Source of the DNA: Paracoccus sp. (in: a-proteobacteria)
GTDB taxonomy: Bacteria; Pseudomonadota; Alphaproteobacteria; Rhodobacterales; Rhodobacteraceae
Assembly: GCA_031178645.1 (NCBI GenBank)
Contig: JAPSIP010000066.1
Coordinates: 1 to 8,146 of the forward strand
DNA length: 8,146 nt
Reading direction: 5' to 3'
This document shows, in pieces, positions 1 through 6,797 of the stretch. The first letter of the stretch is position 1, and each line of letters begins with the position of its first letter. The position numbers were made by a program, and so were the translations under genes. Below the pieces are notes generated by a model. That model saw only the letters and a list, made by a program, of their open reading frames with translations, was not told the DNA's origin and did no database searches.

Positions 1-552
1 GACATTCCCTCCGGCCAGCAAGGCCTTGAGACCGACCGACCGCAGGGCGCCGTCCTTCAGGCGGATGCGCAAGGGTTCGCCCCGATCAAGCACGCCGGCG
101 CGGGCACGACGCAGAACCGTCTCGGTCCGGCCGATAAAGGCGCGGCGCCGCAAGGTCATGTTCAGTTCGAACCCGCCCTCGTCCTCGACCGAGGAATAGG
201 CGACGACCGATCCCGGCCAGGGCTTCGCCGTCGCCGCCAGGTAGGGCGCATGAGGCTGCTCGTCCCCCTTCAGAAGCGGAAGGTCCAGGAACAGCGACCA
301 GACCGGCAATGGCGGGCTGTAGCGCGTGACTATGGCGTCATCCTCGTTCGCGGCGGCCTGGCGATAGACGCCGGACTCGACCCGGACGGCATCAACCGTA
401 ACGGCGCCCGCCCTTTCGGCGCGATCGATCCGCCACCGTTTCGGCTCGGCACGGCCGTCATCCATCAGGATAACGTCCCCCGGGCCAAGATCGGCCTGGG
501 ACGGCGGCAGGACAAAGCGCGCAGTATCACGCGATACGACCGATTCCGCCAA
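1..552 (-). pseudogene. g15: continuation of the megatron gene (g15) beyond the in-frame amber codon, running off the window
   Basis: In the same frame as the 904-codon upstream part, 184 codons follow the TAG without another stop up to the window edge. They still look like real coding sequence: G/C-rich third positions and a sensible protein. It starts LAESVVSRDTARFVLPPSQ, passes PGDVILMDDG, KRWRIDRAE and RYSPPLPVWSLFLDLP, then FELNMTLRRRAFIGRTE, and ends in RLKDGALRSVGLKALL. This order resembles the C-terminal third of GTA megatron proteins (a Phage-tail_3 region followed by a beta-rich host-contact region). About 200 further codons would be expected outside the window. There is no convincing independent start: a TTG directly follows the stop, and the first in-frame ATG, at 465, has no evident ribosome site. 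I read this as the untranslated or readthrough-only remainder of g15. Confidence 0.8.
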
Positions 553-3267
553 CTAGCGTTCAGCGATGGCACGGCCTTCGGCCCGGGTCAGCGACATCGG
601 AAATTCGCTGTCGCTGACGGCTTCCCCCCGGGCGTCGGAGAGGCTGGCTTCGGCGGTGGCAGCGGCATAATCGCCGCCCGCCTCGACATGCGTCAGCCGA
701 AGCCGCCCTGAAAGTTCCGCCTGCGCGGCCCGGACGGTTTCAAAACTGCGAACTTCGTCCCCGACCGCCAGATGCTCGCGCCCCAGGGCGCGTTTCACCT
801 GGCCGTCACGCGGGATGAAGCACAGGCAGCCGTCGCGTTCGACCGCATCGATGCCATGCGCCAGCAGGATCGGCTGCAGCGCGGCCCGGCCGGTTTCACC
901 GCCGTTGACATGGAAGCCGCGCACGACGCCGGTGACGGTGCTCACATCGAAATTGGAAACGCCAGCCTCGCGGCAGATATCTGCAATGACCGCGGCCAAC
1001 ATCACCGATCCGGCCCGGCCGTTCAGCCAATGACCCCGCTGCCAGGCCGGACCGTCCGACCAAAGGTCGGGCCTTCCGGGAAAGGCCGGATAAGGCCGCG
1101 CGTCCCAGCACCAGACATGCGCCCGGTCCAGCACCACCATACGGCCGCCAGCCGCCCGCGCGGGATTGTTGGCGGCCTTGGACCAGTACGAGGTCACCGC
1201 CTGGATATAGGCCGCCTGGATTGCATCGTCCCGCTGCCCATTGGAATAATGGGGCAGCGTGCTTTCCGAACTCATTGCGTCCAGGAACTTGTTCGGCTGG
1301 TTCGTGGCCTTGTCCAATGCGGCGCAGCCGTATTCGGTGAACCAGATCGGCTTCGACCCAGGCACCCAGCCCGTCGCTTCTCGAGAGCGGACGCCTTTCG
1401 GACGGTTGTAATGCAGGTTCTGCCACCACCCGGCCAGGTCCTTGTAGCGCCAGACCCAGGCCTCGTCATAGCCGCCGTCGGTGATCGGCGTCCTGATCTG
1501 CGCGTCCCGATCTGCATCGCTTGCGTAATACCAGTCATAGCCCTCGCCGCCGCAGACGTTGCCGGCCAAGTATTCCGGGTTGCCGATGCGCCCCCACTTG
1601 GCGTCCAGATGATCCTCTCCATCGCGCCAGTCGGACAGCGGCATGTAGTTGTCGATACCGATGAAATCGATGTCCGGATGCGACCACAGCGGATCGAGGT
1701 GGAAGAACAATTCTCCGCCCTCGGGGTGATGGCCGAAGTACTCGGACCAGTCGGCGGCATAACCGATCCTGACCGATGGCCCTAGGATCGCGCGCACATC
1801 CTCGGCCAGGCGACACAGTTGCTGAACCGCGGGGTAGCTGTTCCCTGCGCCCCGGATCTGGGTCATGCCTGCCATCTCGGACCCGATCAGGAAGGCGTCG
1901 ATGCCCCCCGCCGCTGCGCAAAGATGGGCATAGTGCAGGATGAACCGGCGATAGGACCACTGATCCGGGCCATGATAAGACACCTTGTCACCGTCCCGCC
2001 GGAAGTCGCTGATCGCTGCGGAACCAAAGAAGGTTTCCACCTCGGCCTGAGCGGCGGCTGTTCCATCGACCGACCCAGGCTGTCCCGGCGCACGCGACGT
2101 GGTGATCCGGCCGCGCCAGGGCATGACCGGCTGTTCTTTCGCCCCATAGGGATCGGCCAGGCCGTTGCCCGCCAGTTGCTCCATCAGGATGAAGGGATAG
2201 AAGACCGCCTTGCGCCCCGATGCGGCAATGGCCCGCAAAGCCTCGACCACCGATTGGTCCGCAGGCGTTCCGCCATAGATCGGCCGGTCGTTCACCCGCG
2301 CGACCTGGACCGCGGCCTGCCTGTCGATCCCGGCCACGGACCAAGGCATCTCGGACCCGTCGATCTCCTTCTGCTCGACCTTCGGCTGGACCGTGCAGCG
2401 GTTGATCCGCAAGTCGCTTCCGAACCAGGACACCACTAGCGACACGGAGCCGACATTGGGAAGTTCGCGCCCCAGGATGTTCATCGAGGCTGTGAAATCC
2501 GTGCCGCCCATCGGCGTGTTCACGTTCGTCGTGCGCAACTCGCCCAGCCCCAGATCCTGATTGACCGGGGTGGTCGCCAAGGAATACTCGCCGGTGCCCG
2601 GGATCAGGGCCACCGCCCGCACATCGCGGCACAGACCGCTTCCATCTTGCGCAGGCGACGTGACCTCGAAGCTTAGCTGCGGCATCCGGTTGCCCCAGGC
2701 CTCAAGGTTCAGATCCTCTAGCACGACGTAGGCCAGCCCGCGATAGGCAGGCGCCATATCGCCCTCATGCGCCTCGACCGCAGGGTCGGGGCGCTGATCC
2801 TCGTCGCCGTTGTAAACACGCATGTTAAGGTCATCGGCCGAGATTTCCTCGCCGTCCGCCCAGACGCGACCGACACCGAGAATACGCCCCTCGCACAGCG
2901 CAAGGGCCACTGACAGGCGATAGCTGATCTGGGTGACGGTGGACCGCGGCGTCCCCTTGCCGCCGCCCGCATCCTCGGACCGCGCGATCTCCTCAAGCGG
3001 AGAGGCCCAGATGACGTGCCCCGGCAGCCGCATCTGGCCCCAGATGCGCGGAATGGGCGCACCCTCGCCTGCAGTCTGCAGGCGCAGCCGGTCGATCCGG
3101 CCGGTCTCGACGGCCTTCGACCCGCTGCCCAGCAGTCGCTGGTCGATGACCCGCCCAACGGTCGCACCGACCGCGCGGCCGATCACGGCACCCGACAGGC
3201 CCAGAACCGCGCCGCCGAAGGTTCCGCCAATCGACGCCCCTACGGCGGACAGCACGATGGTCGCCAT
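553..3267 (-). CDS. g15: GTA megatron (baseplate/tail-tip protein), N-terminal 904 residues, ending at an in-frame amber codon
   Basis: This is the large tail-tip protein of GTAs, which forms the central baseplate structure that contacts the host. Residues 3-40 are hydrophobic and glycine/alanine-rich and could insert into or cross a membrane. A beta-rich tail-hub region follows to about residue 390. Residues of roughly 405-720 resemble the GTA TIM-barrel-like glycosidase domain, with GSEM (E464), FIGIDNYMPLSDW (535-547) and IWFTEYG (E645); the two glutamates sit where acid/base and nucleophile would be expected. From about residue 750 a phage-tail hub domain (Phage-tail_3 type) begins with AAVIADICREAGV. 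Translation stops at TAG 555-553, inside that domain, whereas the RcGTA protein is about 1300 residues. The frame stays open beyond the stop, so this is probably a truncated gene. The start follows a perfect AGGAGG. Confidence 0.9.
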   Translation of the reverse strand: MATIVLSAVGASIGGTFGGAVLGLSGAVIGRAVGATVGRVIDQRLLGSGSKAVETGRIDRLRLQTAGEGAPIPRIWGQMRLPGHVIWASPLEEIARSEDAGGGKGTPRSTVTQISYRLSVALALCEGRILGVGRVWADGEEISADDLNMRVYNGDEDQRPDPAVEAHEGDMAPAYRGLAYVVLEDLNLEAWGNRMPQLSFEVTSPAQDGSGLCRDVRAVALIPGTGEYSLATTPVNQDLGLGELRTTNVNTPMGGTDFTASMNILGRELPNVGSVSLVVSWFGSDLRINRCTVQPKVEQKEIDGSEMPWSVAGIDRQAAVQVARVNDRPIYGGTPADQSVVEALRAIAASGRKAVFYPFILMEQLAGNGLADPYGAKEQPVMPWRGRITTSRAPGQPGSVDGTAAAQAEVETFFGSAAISDFRRDGDKVSYHGPDQWSYRRFILHYAHLCAAAGGIDAFLIGSEMAGMTQIRGAGNSYPAVQQLCRLAEDVRAILGPSVRIGYAADWSEYFGHHPEGGELFFHLDPLWSHPDIDFIGIDNYMPLSDWRDGEDHLDAKWGRIGNPEYLAGNVCGGEGYDWYYASDADRDAQIRTPITDGGYDEAWVWRYKDLAGWWQNLHYNRPKGVRSREATGWVPGSKPIWFTEYGCAALDKATNQPNKFLDAMSSESTLPHYSNGQRDDAIQAAYIQAVTSYWSKAANNPARAAGGRMVVLDRAHVWCWDARPYPAFPGRPDLWSDGPAWQRGHWLNGRAGSVMLAAVIADICREAGVSNFDVSTVTGVVRGFHVNGGETGRAALQPILLAHGIDAVERDGCLCFIPRDGQVKRALGREHLAVGDEVRSFETVRAAQAELSGRLRLTHVEAGGDYAAATAEASLSDARGEAVSDSEFPMSLTRAEGRAIAER

Positions 3268-3272
3268 GATGG

Positions 3273-3278
3273 CCTCCT
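3273..3278 (-). promoter_or_regulatory. Shine-Dalgarno site of the megatron gene
   Basis: A perfect AGGAGG on the minus strand ends 5 bases before the g15 ATG at 3267, within the 22-base gap after g14. It is the strongest ribosome site in the window and fixes the g15 start. Seen directly. Confidence 0.85.
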
Positions 3279-3289
3279 AAGGTCTGAAT

Positions 3290-3718
3290 TCAGGGAAAGC
3301 GGAACCGGCCGGTGATCCGGTTCTGCCAAGGCGTCGTCAACGGGCTGTCGATGACGCCATGTGCGTTATAGGCATGGATGAATCGCGGCGCCTCGCCCGC
3401 ATCGCACAGGATGCCAAGGTGCTTTGCAACCGCCCCGGCGCGCATCCGGAACAGCAGCACGTCACCCGGCCGCATCGCATCATCGCGCGCGACGGGGACA
3501 AGATGGCGCAGCGCGGCTTCCATCAGCACTTCCTGCCCGCCGCCCTCGCCCCAGTCGGGCGTATAGGGTGGCGGCGCTTCCGGCTCGACGCCGTGCCGTT
3601 CGCGCCAGATGCCGCGGATCAGGCCCAGGCAGTCGCAGGCGACGCCCTTGGTGCTGGCCTGGTGCTGATAAGGCGTGCCGATCCAGCCGCGCGCGAGGCT
3701 AACCACATCCTCAACCAC
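3290..3718 (-). CDS. g14: GTA NlpC/P60-type peptidoglycan peptidase
   Basis: This 142-residue cysteine peptidase of the NlpC/P60 superfamily (TIGR02219-like) is presumed to cleave peptide bonds in peptidoglycan at the tail tip so that DNA can cross the cell wall. The fold markers are visible: an N-terminal helix VVSLARGWIGTPY (residues 5-17), the nucleophile region ACDCLGLIRG with the probable catalytic C30 (27-36), RPGDVLLF (83-90), the base H100 in AKHLGIL, and the third polar residue, probably H115 in FIHAY. I start it at GTG 3718, because no ATG lies near and the protein then opens with the normal first helix. A longer upstream frame reads through the g13 end and looks non-coding. It overlaps g13 by 8 bases and is followed by a 22-base gap before g15. 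Confidence 0.92.
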   Translation of the reverse strand: MVEDVVSLARGWIGTPYQHQASTKGVACDCLGLIRGIWRERHGVEPEAPPPYTPDWGEGGGQEVLMEAALRHLVPVARDDAMRPGDVLLFRMRAGAVAKHLGILCDAGEAPRFIHAYNAHGVIDSPLTTPWQNRITGRFRFP

Positions 3719-4544
3719 GGCGAGGCCCCGCCTGCGGCGCCATGATCCAGTCCTCGGACGGAAGATGGGGAAAGCCGCGGAAGTTGACGAAGTTGTCGAA
3801 TTTGTCCCGGCAGGTCGTGGCACGCTTGTCGCAGCCCGCCACAAGCCGCACCCGGTCCGCTGCCGCCGGCGTGATGCCCAGGCCCTGCCACAACTCGATC
3901 TCACGCAGCCCGCCCGGCAATGCCGTATCGTTCTTGATCGTGGCTTTCAGCCCCTCGGCCTCACCGCTCAGGACGTTCAGGCTGCCCCTTTCGAACCAAC
4001 CGGCATCATAGCTCGGAAAATTCGCAAAGCGCAGGATGCGTCCATCCTCGATGGCAGTAATTCGGGCCTCGGCCACGAATGTCTCGCTCGTCAAGGCCAG
4101 CTTGCAGCGCCCGTCGCCCAACCGGGCCGAGCAACGCGGATGGAAAACCCGGCCGCGTGCCATGTTCAGCGGCTCGGACAGGCCGCGCAGTTCGGCGCGA
4201 AAAGCGCCTTGCGACCGGGCAATCTCTCCCAGGCTGCCGGCGAAGACCAGGCGGCGGCGGGCGACATTCGTCCAGTCCACCTCCCACATCTTGACCTCGG
4301 CCCCGTCCCAGCGGCCTGCAAGGATGTCCTTTTCCGCAATGGCATCATCCGACAGCGCGCCCTCGGCTTCGGAGTTGTCAACCGACAGTCCCGTCGCCTG
4401 AACCAGGGCGCGGGCGGACATGCCATGATCGGGCCGGAAGGCTATCCCGCCGAAGGTCAGCGCGGCGTCATGATCGGTAAAGCCCAGCACCATCCCGTCC
4501 GCACGGCGCACCATCCAGGCGCGCGCGGTTGTTGTGACCGTCAT
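3711..4544 (-). CDS. g13: GTA tail hub protein (DUF2163 / TIGR02218 family), candidate Fe-S protein
   Basis: This 277-residue protein is the baseplate hub between the distal tail ring and the megatron. Family features include ARAWMVRRADGMVLGFTDHD (residues 7-26), the DNSEAEGALSDDAI segment (56-69), a beta-rich middle with VKMWEVDW (84-91), and a conserved C-terminal part with GCDKRATTCRDKFDNFVNF (237-255). There are only four cysteines: C138 and C147 (C-x8-C), and C238 and C245 (C-x6-C). This arrangement suits a [4Fe-4S] cluster; lambda tail tip protein gpL carries one, and I recall the RcGTA hub being reported as an iron-sulphur protein. Cluster binding here is inferred. The ATG at 4544 overlaps the g12 stop. 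The TGA at 3713-3711 lies inside the start of g14. Confidence 0.93.
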   Translation of the reverse strand: MTVTTTARAWMVRRADGMVLGFTDHDAALTFGGIAFRPDHGMSARALVQATGLSVDNSEAEGALSDDAIAEKDILAGRWDGAEVKMWEVDWTNVARRRLVFAGSLGEIARSQGAFRAELRGLSEPLNMARGRVFHPRCSARLGDGRCKLALTSETFVAEARITAIEDGRILRFANFPSYDAGWFERGSLNVLSGEAEGLKATIKNDTALPGGLREIELWQGLGITPAAADRVRLVAGCDKRATTCRDKFDNFVNFRGFPHLPSEDWIMAPQAGPRRG

Positions 4545-5173
4545 ACCCGCACCTCGATCACCGGGATCGCAGGCATCTCGCCTGCCTGAAAGGACGCAAC
4601 CGAGACGGCAATTCGGTCGGTGTCAAAGCGGACAGGCACGTCGAATTCGTAACCAGCAGTTACCTCGGCTCCTGGATCGGGGGCGTCGTTGAAGGCGATC
4701 AGCCCCTTGGCATGATCGACTTGGTAATGGGTGCCCGGAAAAACCTCGCTGCCGCCGATGCCTGCCCGGACGCTGTCCTTGACCGGCTTGTTGATCGGTC
4801 GCGCATAACGGCTAGGTCCGGACGAATAGGTCTTGGTCAGCTGAAAGACCTTCGTCACGCCGTCCCCCTGCGCAATGACCTGATCGCCAAAGGACGGCGC
4901 ACGCGACGGAAGACAGCTTTTATGATCCGACCAATCCTTCCAACGGAACCCATGCAACTGCCCCGCCCGCGCCTCGAAGAACGCAACCAAGGCCGACAGA
5001 TCGTCCAGGGACCGCAGGCCCATCCCCGCGTCATAGCGGCGCCGTGCATGGGCCCAGGGGGTGTTGCGTTCCTCGAACCCGCTGGCAAGTGCGACGATCT
5101 CGGTCCGGCGTTCGGGGCCGCCCACCGATCCGAAGGACAGGTTGGCGGGAAATCTTACTTCGTGAAATGCCAT
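4541..5173 (-). CDS. g12: GTA distal tail protein (DUF2460 / TIGR02217 family)
   Basis: This 210-residue protein forms the ring at the distal end of the tail tube and connects it to the hub. It matches the DUF2460 family well: MAFHEVRFP at the start, ARRRYDAGMGLRSLDDL (residues 43-59), then GQLHGFRWKDWSDHKS (71-86), an inner beta domain (about 98-165), and AGYEFDVPVRFDTD (173-186) with a C-terminal strand ending in EVRV. I chose the ATG at 5173 because the protein then begins with the family's usual first residues. A longer in-frame start at 5284 would add 37 residues that are shadow coding inside g11. AGGGA lies 5 bases upstream and the gap to g11 is 13 bases. The TGA overlaps the g13 ATG by four bases. 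Confidence 0.93.
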   Translation of the reverse strand: MAFHEVRFPANLSFGSVGGPERRTEIVALASGFEERNTPWAHARRRYDAGMGLRSLDDLSALVAFFEARAGQLHGFRWKDWSDHKSCLPSRAPSFGDQVIAQGDGVTKVFQLTKTYSSGPSRYARPINKPVKDSVRAGIGGSEVFPGTHYQVDHAKGLIAFNDAPDPGAEVTAGYEFDVPVRFDTDRIAVSVASFQAGEMPAIPVIEVRV

Positions 5174-5186
5174 TGCCGTCCCTGTT

Positions 5187-5843
5187 TCAGCTGTTGCGTT
5201 CGCCGCGGGCCATAACCCTGCCCAGTTGTGCCGCGATCTGCGACTGGCTGCGTTGGAAGCCTGCCACATCGGGGGTCGTGACATTGACCGTCACATTGAC
5301 CGCCCGTGACCCGCCACCGGCGGCCGCCACGCCCAGGCGACCGTCGGCGCCCCGGCGCAACGGCATGATCGCCTCGGGGCCCGCCTCGCCCATCAGACCG
5401 GTCGCCCCGCGCATGGGGAAATGCGTGGGCTGGCTGACGACGCCGCCCTTGGCAAAGGGCATGACCCGCCCCTGCACGAATGCGCCACCATTGGCAAAGG
5501 GCATCGCGCCCGACAGCATCCCGCCGATCCCCTGGGCCAGGGAACCGGCAAGCGCGTTCTCGACCGGCTTCATCGCCATGGAAAAGACCGTGTCTGCGAT
5601 CGACCGCCCGATGCCCTTCAGCGCGTCCGAAAGCTTTTCGCCGTCGAAGATCAGGTTGTCGAAGGCCCGCCGCAGCCCGCCCTCGATGCCGGAACTGAGC
5701 GAGCCGACCTCGCGCGCGGTGACCGTCATGGATTGCCGCAGCCGCTCCAGTTCCGCCTCGAAGGCGGCGGTCATGCGGCTGGTCTGGCCGAAGCCCTGGT
5801 CAAGCTCGTCCAATGTGGTGGTGAAACCGTCCTTGTTGGCCAT
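5187..5843 (-). CDS. g11: GTA tail tape measure protein (short)
   Basis: This 218-residue protein is the ruler that sets tail length and occupies the tube lumen. The N-terminal half is helical and likely coiled (LDELDQGFGQ, then a segment near residues 25-45). A hydrophobic, glycine-rich middle follows (about 85-113). The C-terminus carries GEAGPEAIMPL (152-162), a signature at the end of many lambda-type tape measure proteins, and then a valine/threonine-rich stretch (VNVTVNVTT, 182-190). A heptapeptide occurs twice, MPFANGG (114-120) and MPFAKGG (128-134). At 218 residues it is far shorter than typical phage tape measures (600 or more) but about the size of the RcGTA protein. The ATG at 5843 lies 12 bases after g10.1, with AAGGGG upstream overlapping the previous stop. 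Confidence 0.9.
   Translation of the reverse strand: MANKDGFTTTLDELDQGFGQTSRMTAAFEAELERLRQSMTVTAREVGSLSSGIEGGLRRAFDNLIFDGEKLSDALKGIGRSIADTVFSMAMKPVENALAGSLAQGIGGMLSGAMPFANGGAFVQGRVMPFAKGGVVSQPTHFPMRGATGLMGEAGPEAIMPLRRGADGRLGVAAAGGGSRAVNVTVNVTTPDVAGFQRSQSQIAAQLGRVMARGERNS
5441..5504 (-). repeat. short in-frame direct repeat within the tape measure gene
   Basis: Two 22-base units, 5441-5462 and 5483-5504, match at 20 of 22 positions. Their last 14 bases (ttggcaaagggcat on the plus strand) are identical. The offset is 42 bases (14 codons), so both encode MPFA(N/K)GG followed by an alanine/valine-rich turn. This looks like an internal duplication or a structural repeat within the protein, not a mobile element. 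Confidence 0.6.
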
Positions 5844-5855
5844 AAGCCTTGCCCC

Positions 5856-6059
5856 TTATCCAGAAATGTCGCGCGGGCGGTCAGGAAAGCGCGCGGCCAG
5901 TTCCGCCAGCCGGTCGCGCGTCATGGCGGGCGGCCCAGCCTCGACGCCCAGCATCAGCGCCAGTTCGGCAGGCGTCAGCGCCCAGAACTGGTCCGGGCGC
6001 AGCCCCAGCCCGCGCATCCCGGCCCGCATCAGGCCGGGCCAGTCCAGGCCGCCGCTCAT
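5856..6059 (-). CDS. g10.1: small phage tail assembly chaperone-like protein (TIGR02216/DUF2376 type)
   Basis: This 67-residue gene is short and easily missed. The ATG at 6059 forms a four-base overlap with the g10 TGA, and the gene ends in TAA at 5858-5856. The protein has the hallmark LRPDQFWALTPAEL (residues 20-33), in which an aspartate-x-phenylalanine-tryptophan segment precedes a leucine-threonine-proline-alanine-glutamate turn. This motif marks the small tail chaperone family found next to GTA and lambdoid-type tape measure genes. A second helix, MTRDRLAELAARFPD (46-60), follows. In siphoviruses two adjacent chaperone genes often sit directly upstream of the tape measure, and g10/g10.1 fit that plan, although no slippery frameshift site is needed here because each has its own start. 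Confidence 0.85.
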   Translation of the reverse strand: MSGGLDWPGLMRAGMRGLGLRPDQFWALTPAELALMLGVEAGPPAMTRDRLAELAARFPDRPRDISG

Positions 6060-6370
6060 GCCGCGATCCGGAACGCCCGCGCCAGAAGCTCGGCCGCGGC
6101 GCGGCCCGCTGCGACCGGACCGCCGCCGATCTCGACCGTCAGAAGGTCCGCCGCCGTGCCGCGCCAGCCGCCGCCGCGAAGGCCCGCCACCAGCACCGCC
6201 AGGACATCCCGGCTGCTGAATCGGCCGGCCTCGAAGCGCGCGGCGATGGCCATCAGGCTGTCGGCGCCCAGGTCGTGTTCCAGTTCGGCCAGGGCGCCCA
6301 GCGTCAGCCGGGCAACGTAAGGCGTGCCGTCCAACACAACCTCGACCTCTCCGCGCATCGGGTTCGCCAT
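6056..6370 (-). CDS. g10: GTA tail assembly chaperone-like protein (GTA gp10 family)
   Basis: This 104-residue protein matches the gp10 family of GTAs, placed between the tube protein and the tape measure, where siphoviruses encode tail assembly chaperones. It starts MANPMRGEVEVVLDG and contains the core RLTLGALAELEHDLGADSL (residues 21-39), the helix FSSRDVLAVLVAGLRGGG (51-68) and an alanine-rich C-terminus. The start could be GTG at 6373 (overlapping the g9 stop as GTGA) or the next codon, ATG at 6370 (TGATG junction). I prefer the ATG because MANP is the usual family start. The 3' end overlaps the g10.1 start by four bases. A role in loading tape measure and tube subunits is inferred from family and position. 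Confidence 0.88.
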   Translation of the reverse strand: MANPMRGEVEVVLDGTPYVARLTLGALAELEHDLGADSLMAIAARFEAGRFSSRDVLAVLVAGLRGGGWRGTAADLLTVEIGGGPVAAGRAAAELLARAFRIAA

Positions 6371-6783
6371 CACAACGCCACGAAGGCCAAGGCACCGGCC
6401 GAGGCCATCGTCACCTCATAGGTCGCCTCGCCGTTATAGCTGCCTGCATATTCCAGTGCGGTGATCTGGAACGAGCCTTCGACCGTGCCGAAGTCCGGGA
6501 TCACCACCTGGAAGCGCGGCACCTCACCGTCAAAGAAGATCTGGCGCGCGCGGCCGTCGGTATTCGCGTCGCGGAAAACGCCTGATCCCGAGATCGATGC
6601 GCTGCGCACGCCTGCGCCGCCCAGAAGCTCGCGCCAGCCGCCCTCGCTTTCCAGGCTGGTCACCTCGACCGTCTCGGCGTTGAACGACAGGCGCGAGGCG
6701 CGCAGCCCGGCAATCGTCTCGAACGCCCCGTCGCCGGTCATGTCCATCTTGATCAGAAGATCGCGTCCATTCTGTGCCGCCAT
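6370..6783 (-). CDS. g9: GTA major tail tube protein (TP901-1 family)
   Basis: This 137-residue protein polymerises into the hollow tail tube through which DNA is delivered. It matches the TP901-1-type major tail protein family. The start MAAQNGRDLLIKMD is characteristic, followed by FETIAGLRASRLSFNAETVEVTS (residues 21-43), the glycine-rich WRELLGGAGVRSASISGSGVF (50-70), the strand RFQVVIPDFGTVEG (90-103), and FQITALEYAG (105-114) near the end. Length agrees with GTA tail proteins. The ATG at 6783 follows a good GAGGAG site. The gene ends in a TGA (6372-6370) that shares its last base with the ATG of g10. No signal peptide or membrane segment is present, as expected for a cytoplasmically assembled virion protein. 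Confidence 0.93.
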   Translation of the reverse strand: MAAQNGRDLLIKMDMTGDGAFETIAGLRASRLSFNAETVEVTSLESEGGWRELLGGAGVRSASISGSGVFRDANTDGRARQIFFDGEVPRFQVVIPDFGTVEGSFQITALEYAGSYNGEATYEVTMASAGALAFVAL

Positions 6784-6791
6784 TGGCTCTA

Positions 6792-6797
6792 CTCCTC
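6792..6797 (-). promoter_or_regulatory. Shine-Dalgarno site of the major tail protein gene
   Basis: On the minus strand the hexamer GAGGAG lies 8 bases upstream of the g9 ATG at 6783 and overlaps the TGA stop of g8. It is one of the two clearest ribosome binding sites in the window. That fits the tail tube subunit, which is needed in many copies per particle. Seen directly; the effect on expression is inferred. Confidence 0.75.

Noticed and set aside
1..552. Possibility that 1-552 is a separate downstream gene
   Set aside because: It is in exactly the same frame as g15, continues the same protein region, has no convincing start or ribosome site, and relatives carry a single long megatron gene of about 1300 residues.
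772..1785. 337-codon plus-strand open frame opposite g15
   Set aside because: It is a shadow of the TIM-barrel region of g15, with arginine/proline-rich low-information content and no domain resemblance.
3268..3289. Promoter or terminator in the 22-base gap before g15
   Set aside because: The gap holds only the Shine-Dalgarno sequence and too few bases for a promoter or a hairpin with a T-tract.
3719..3904. 62-residue N-terminal extension of g14
   Set aside because: It lies within the conserved C-terminus of g13 and reads as an arginine/serine-rich out-of-frame sequence. The NlpC/P60 fold begins right after GTG 3718.
3675..4589. 304-codon plus-strand open frame opposite g13
   Set aside because: It mirrors the hub gene, has no recognisable family and no separate regulatory signal, and no gene on that strand fits the operon.
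5174..5284. 37-residue N-terminal extension of g12
   Set aside because: It overlaps the end of g11, lacks family similarity, and the internal ATG at 5173 gives the standard start of the DUF2460 protein with AGGGA upstream.
5044..6219. 391-codon plus-strand open frame opposite g11, g10.1 and g10
   Set aside because: It is antisense to three well-supported genes. Its protein is proline/arginine/serine-rich with no recognisable domain, as expected from the complementary frame of high-GC coding DNA.
5421..6320. 299-codon plus-strand open frame opposite g11 and g10
   Set aside because: It is another antisense frame in the same high-GC stretch, with histidine/arginine/alanine-rich content typical of non-coding frames.
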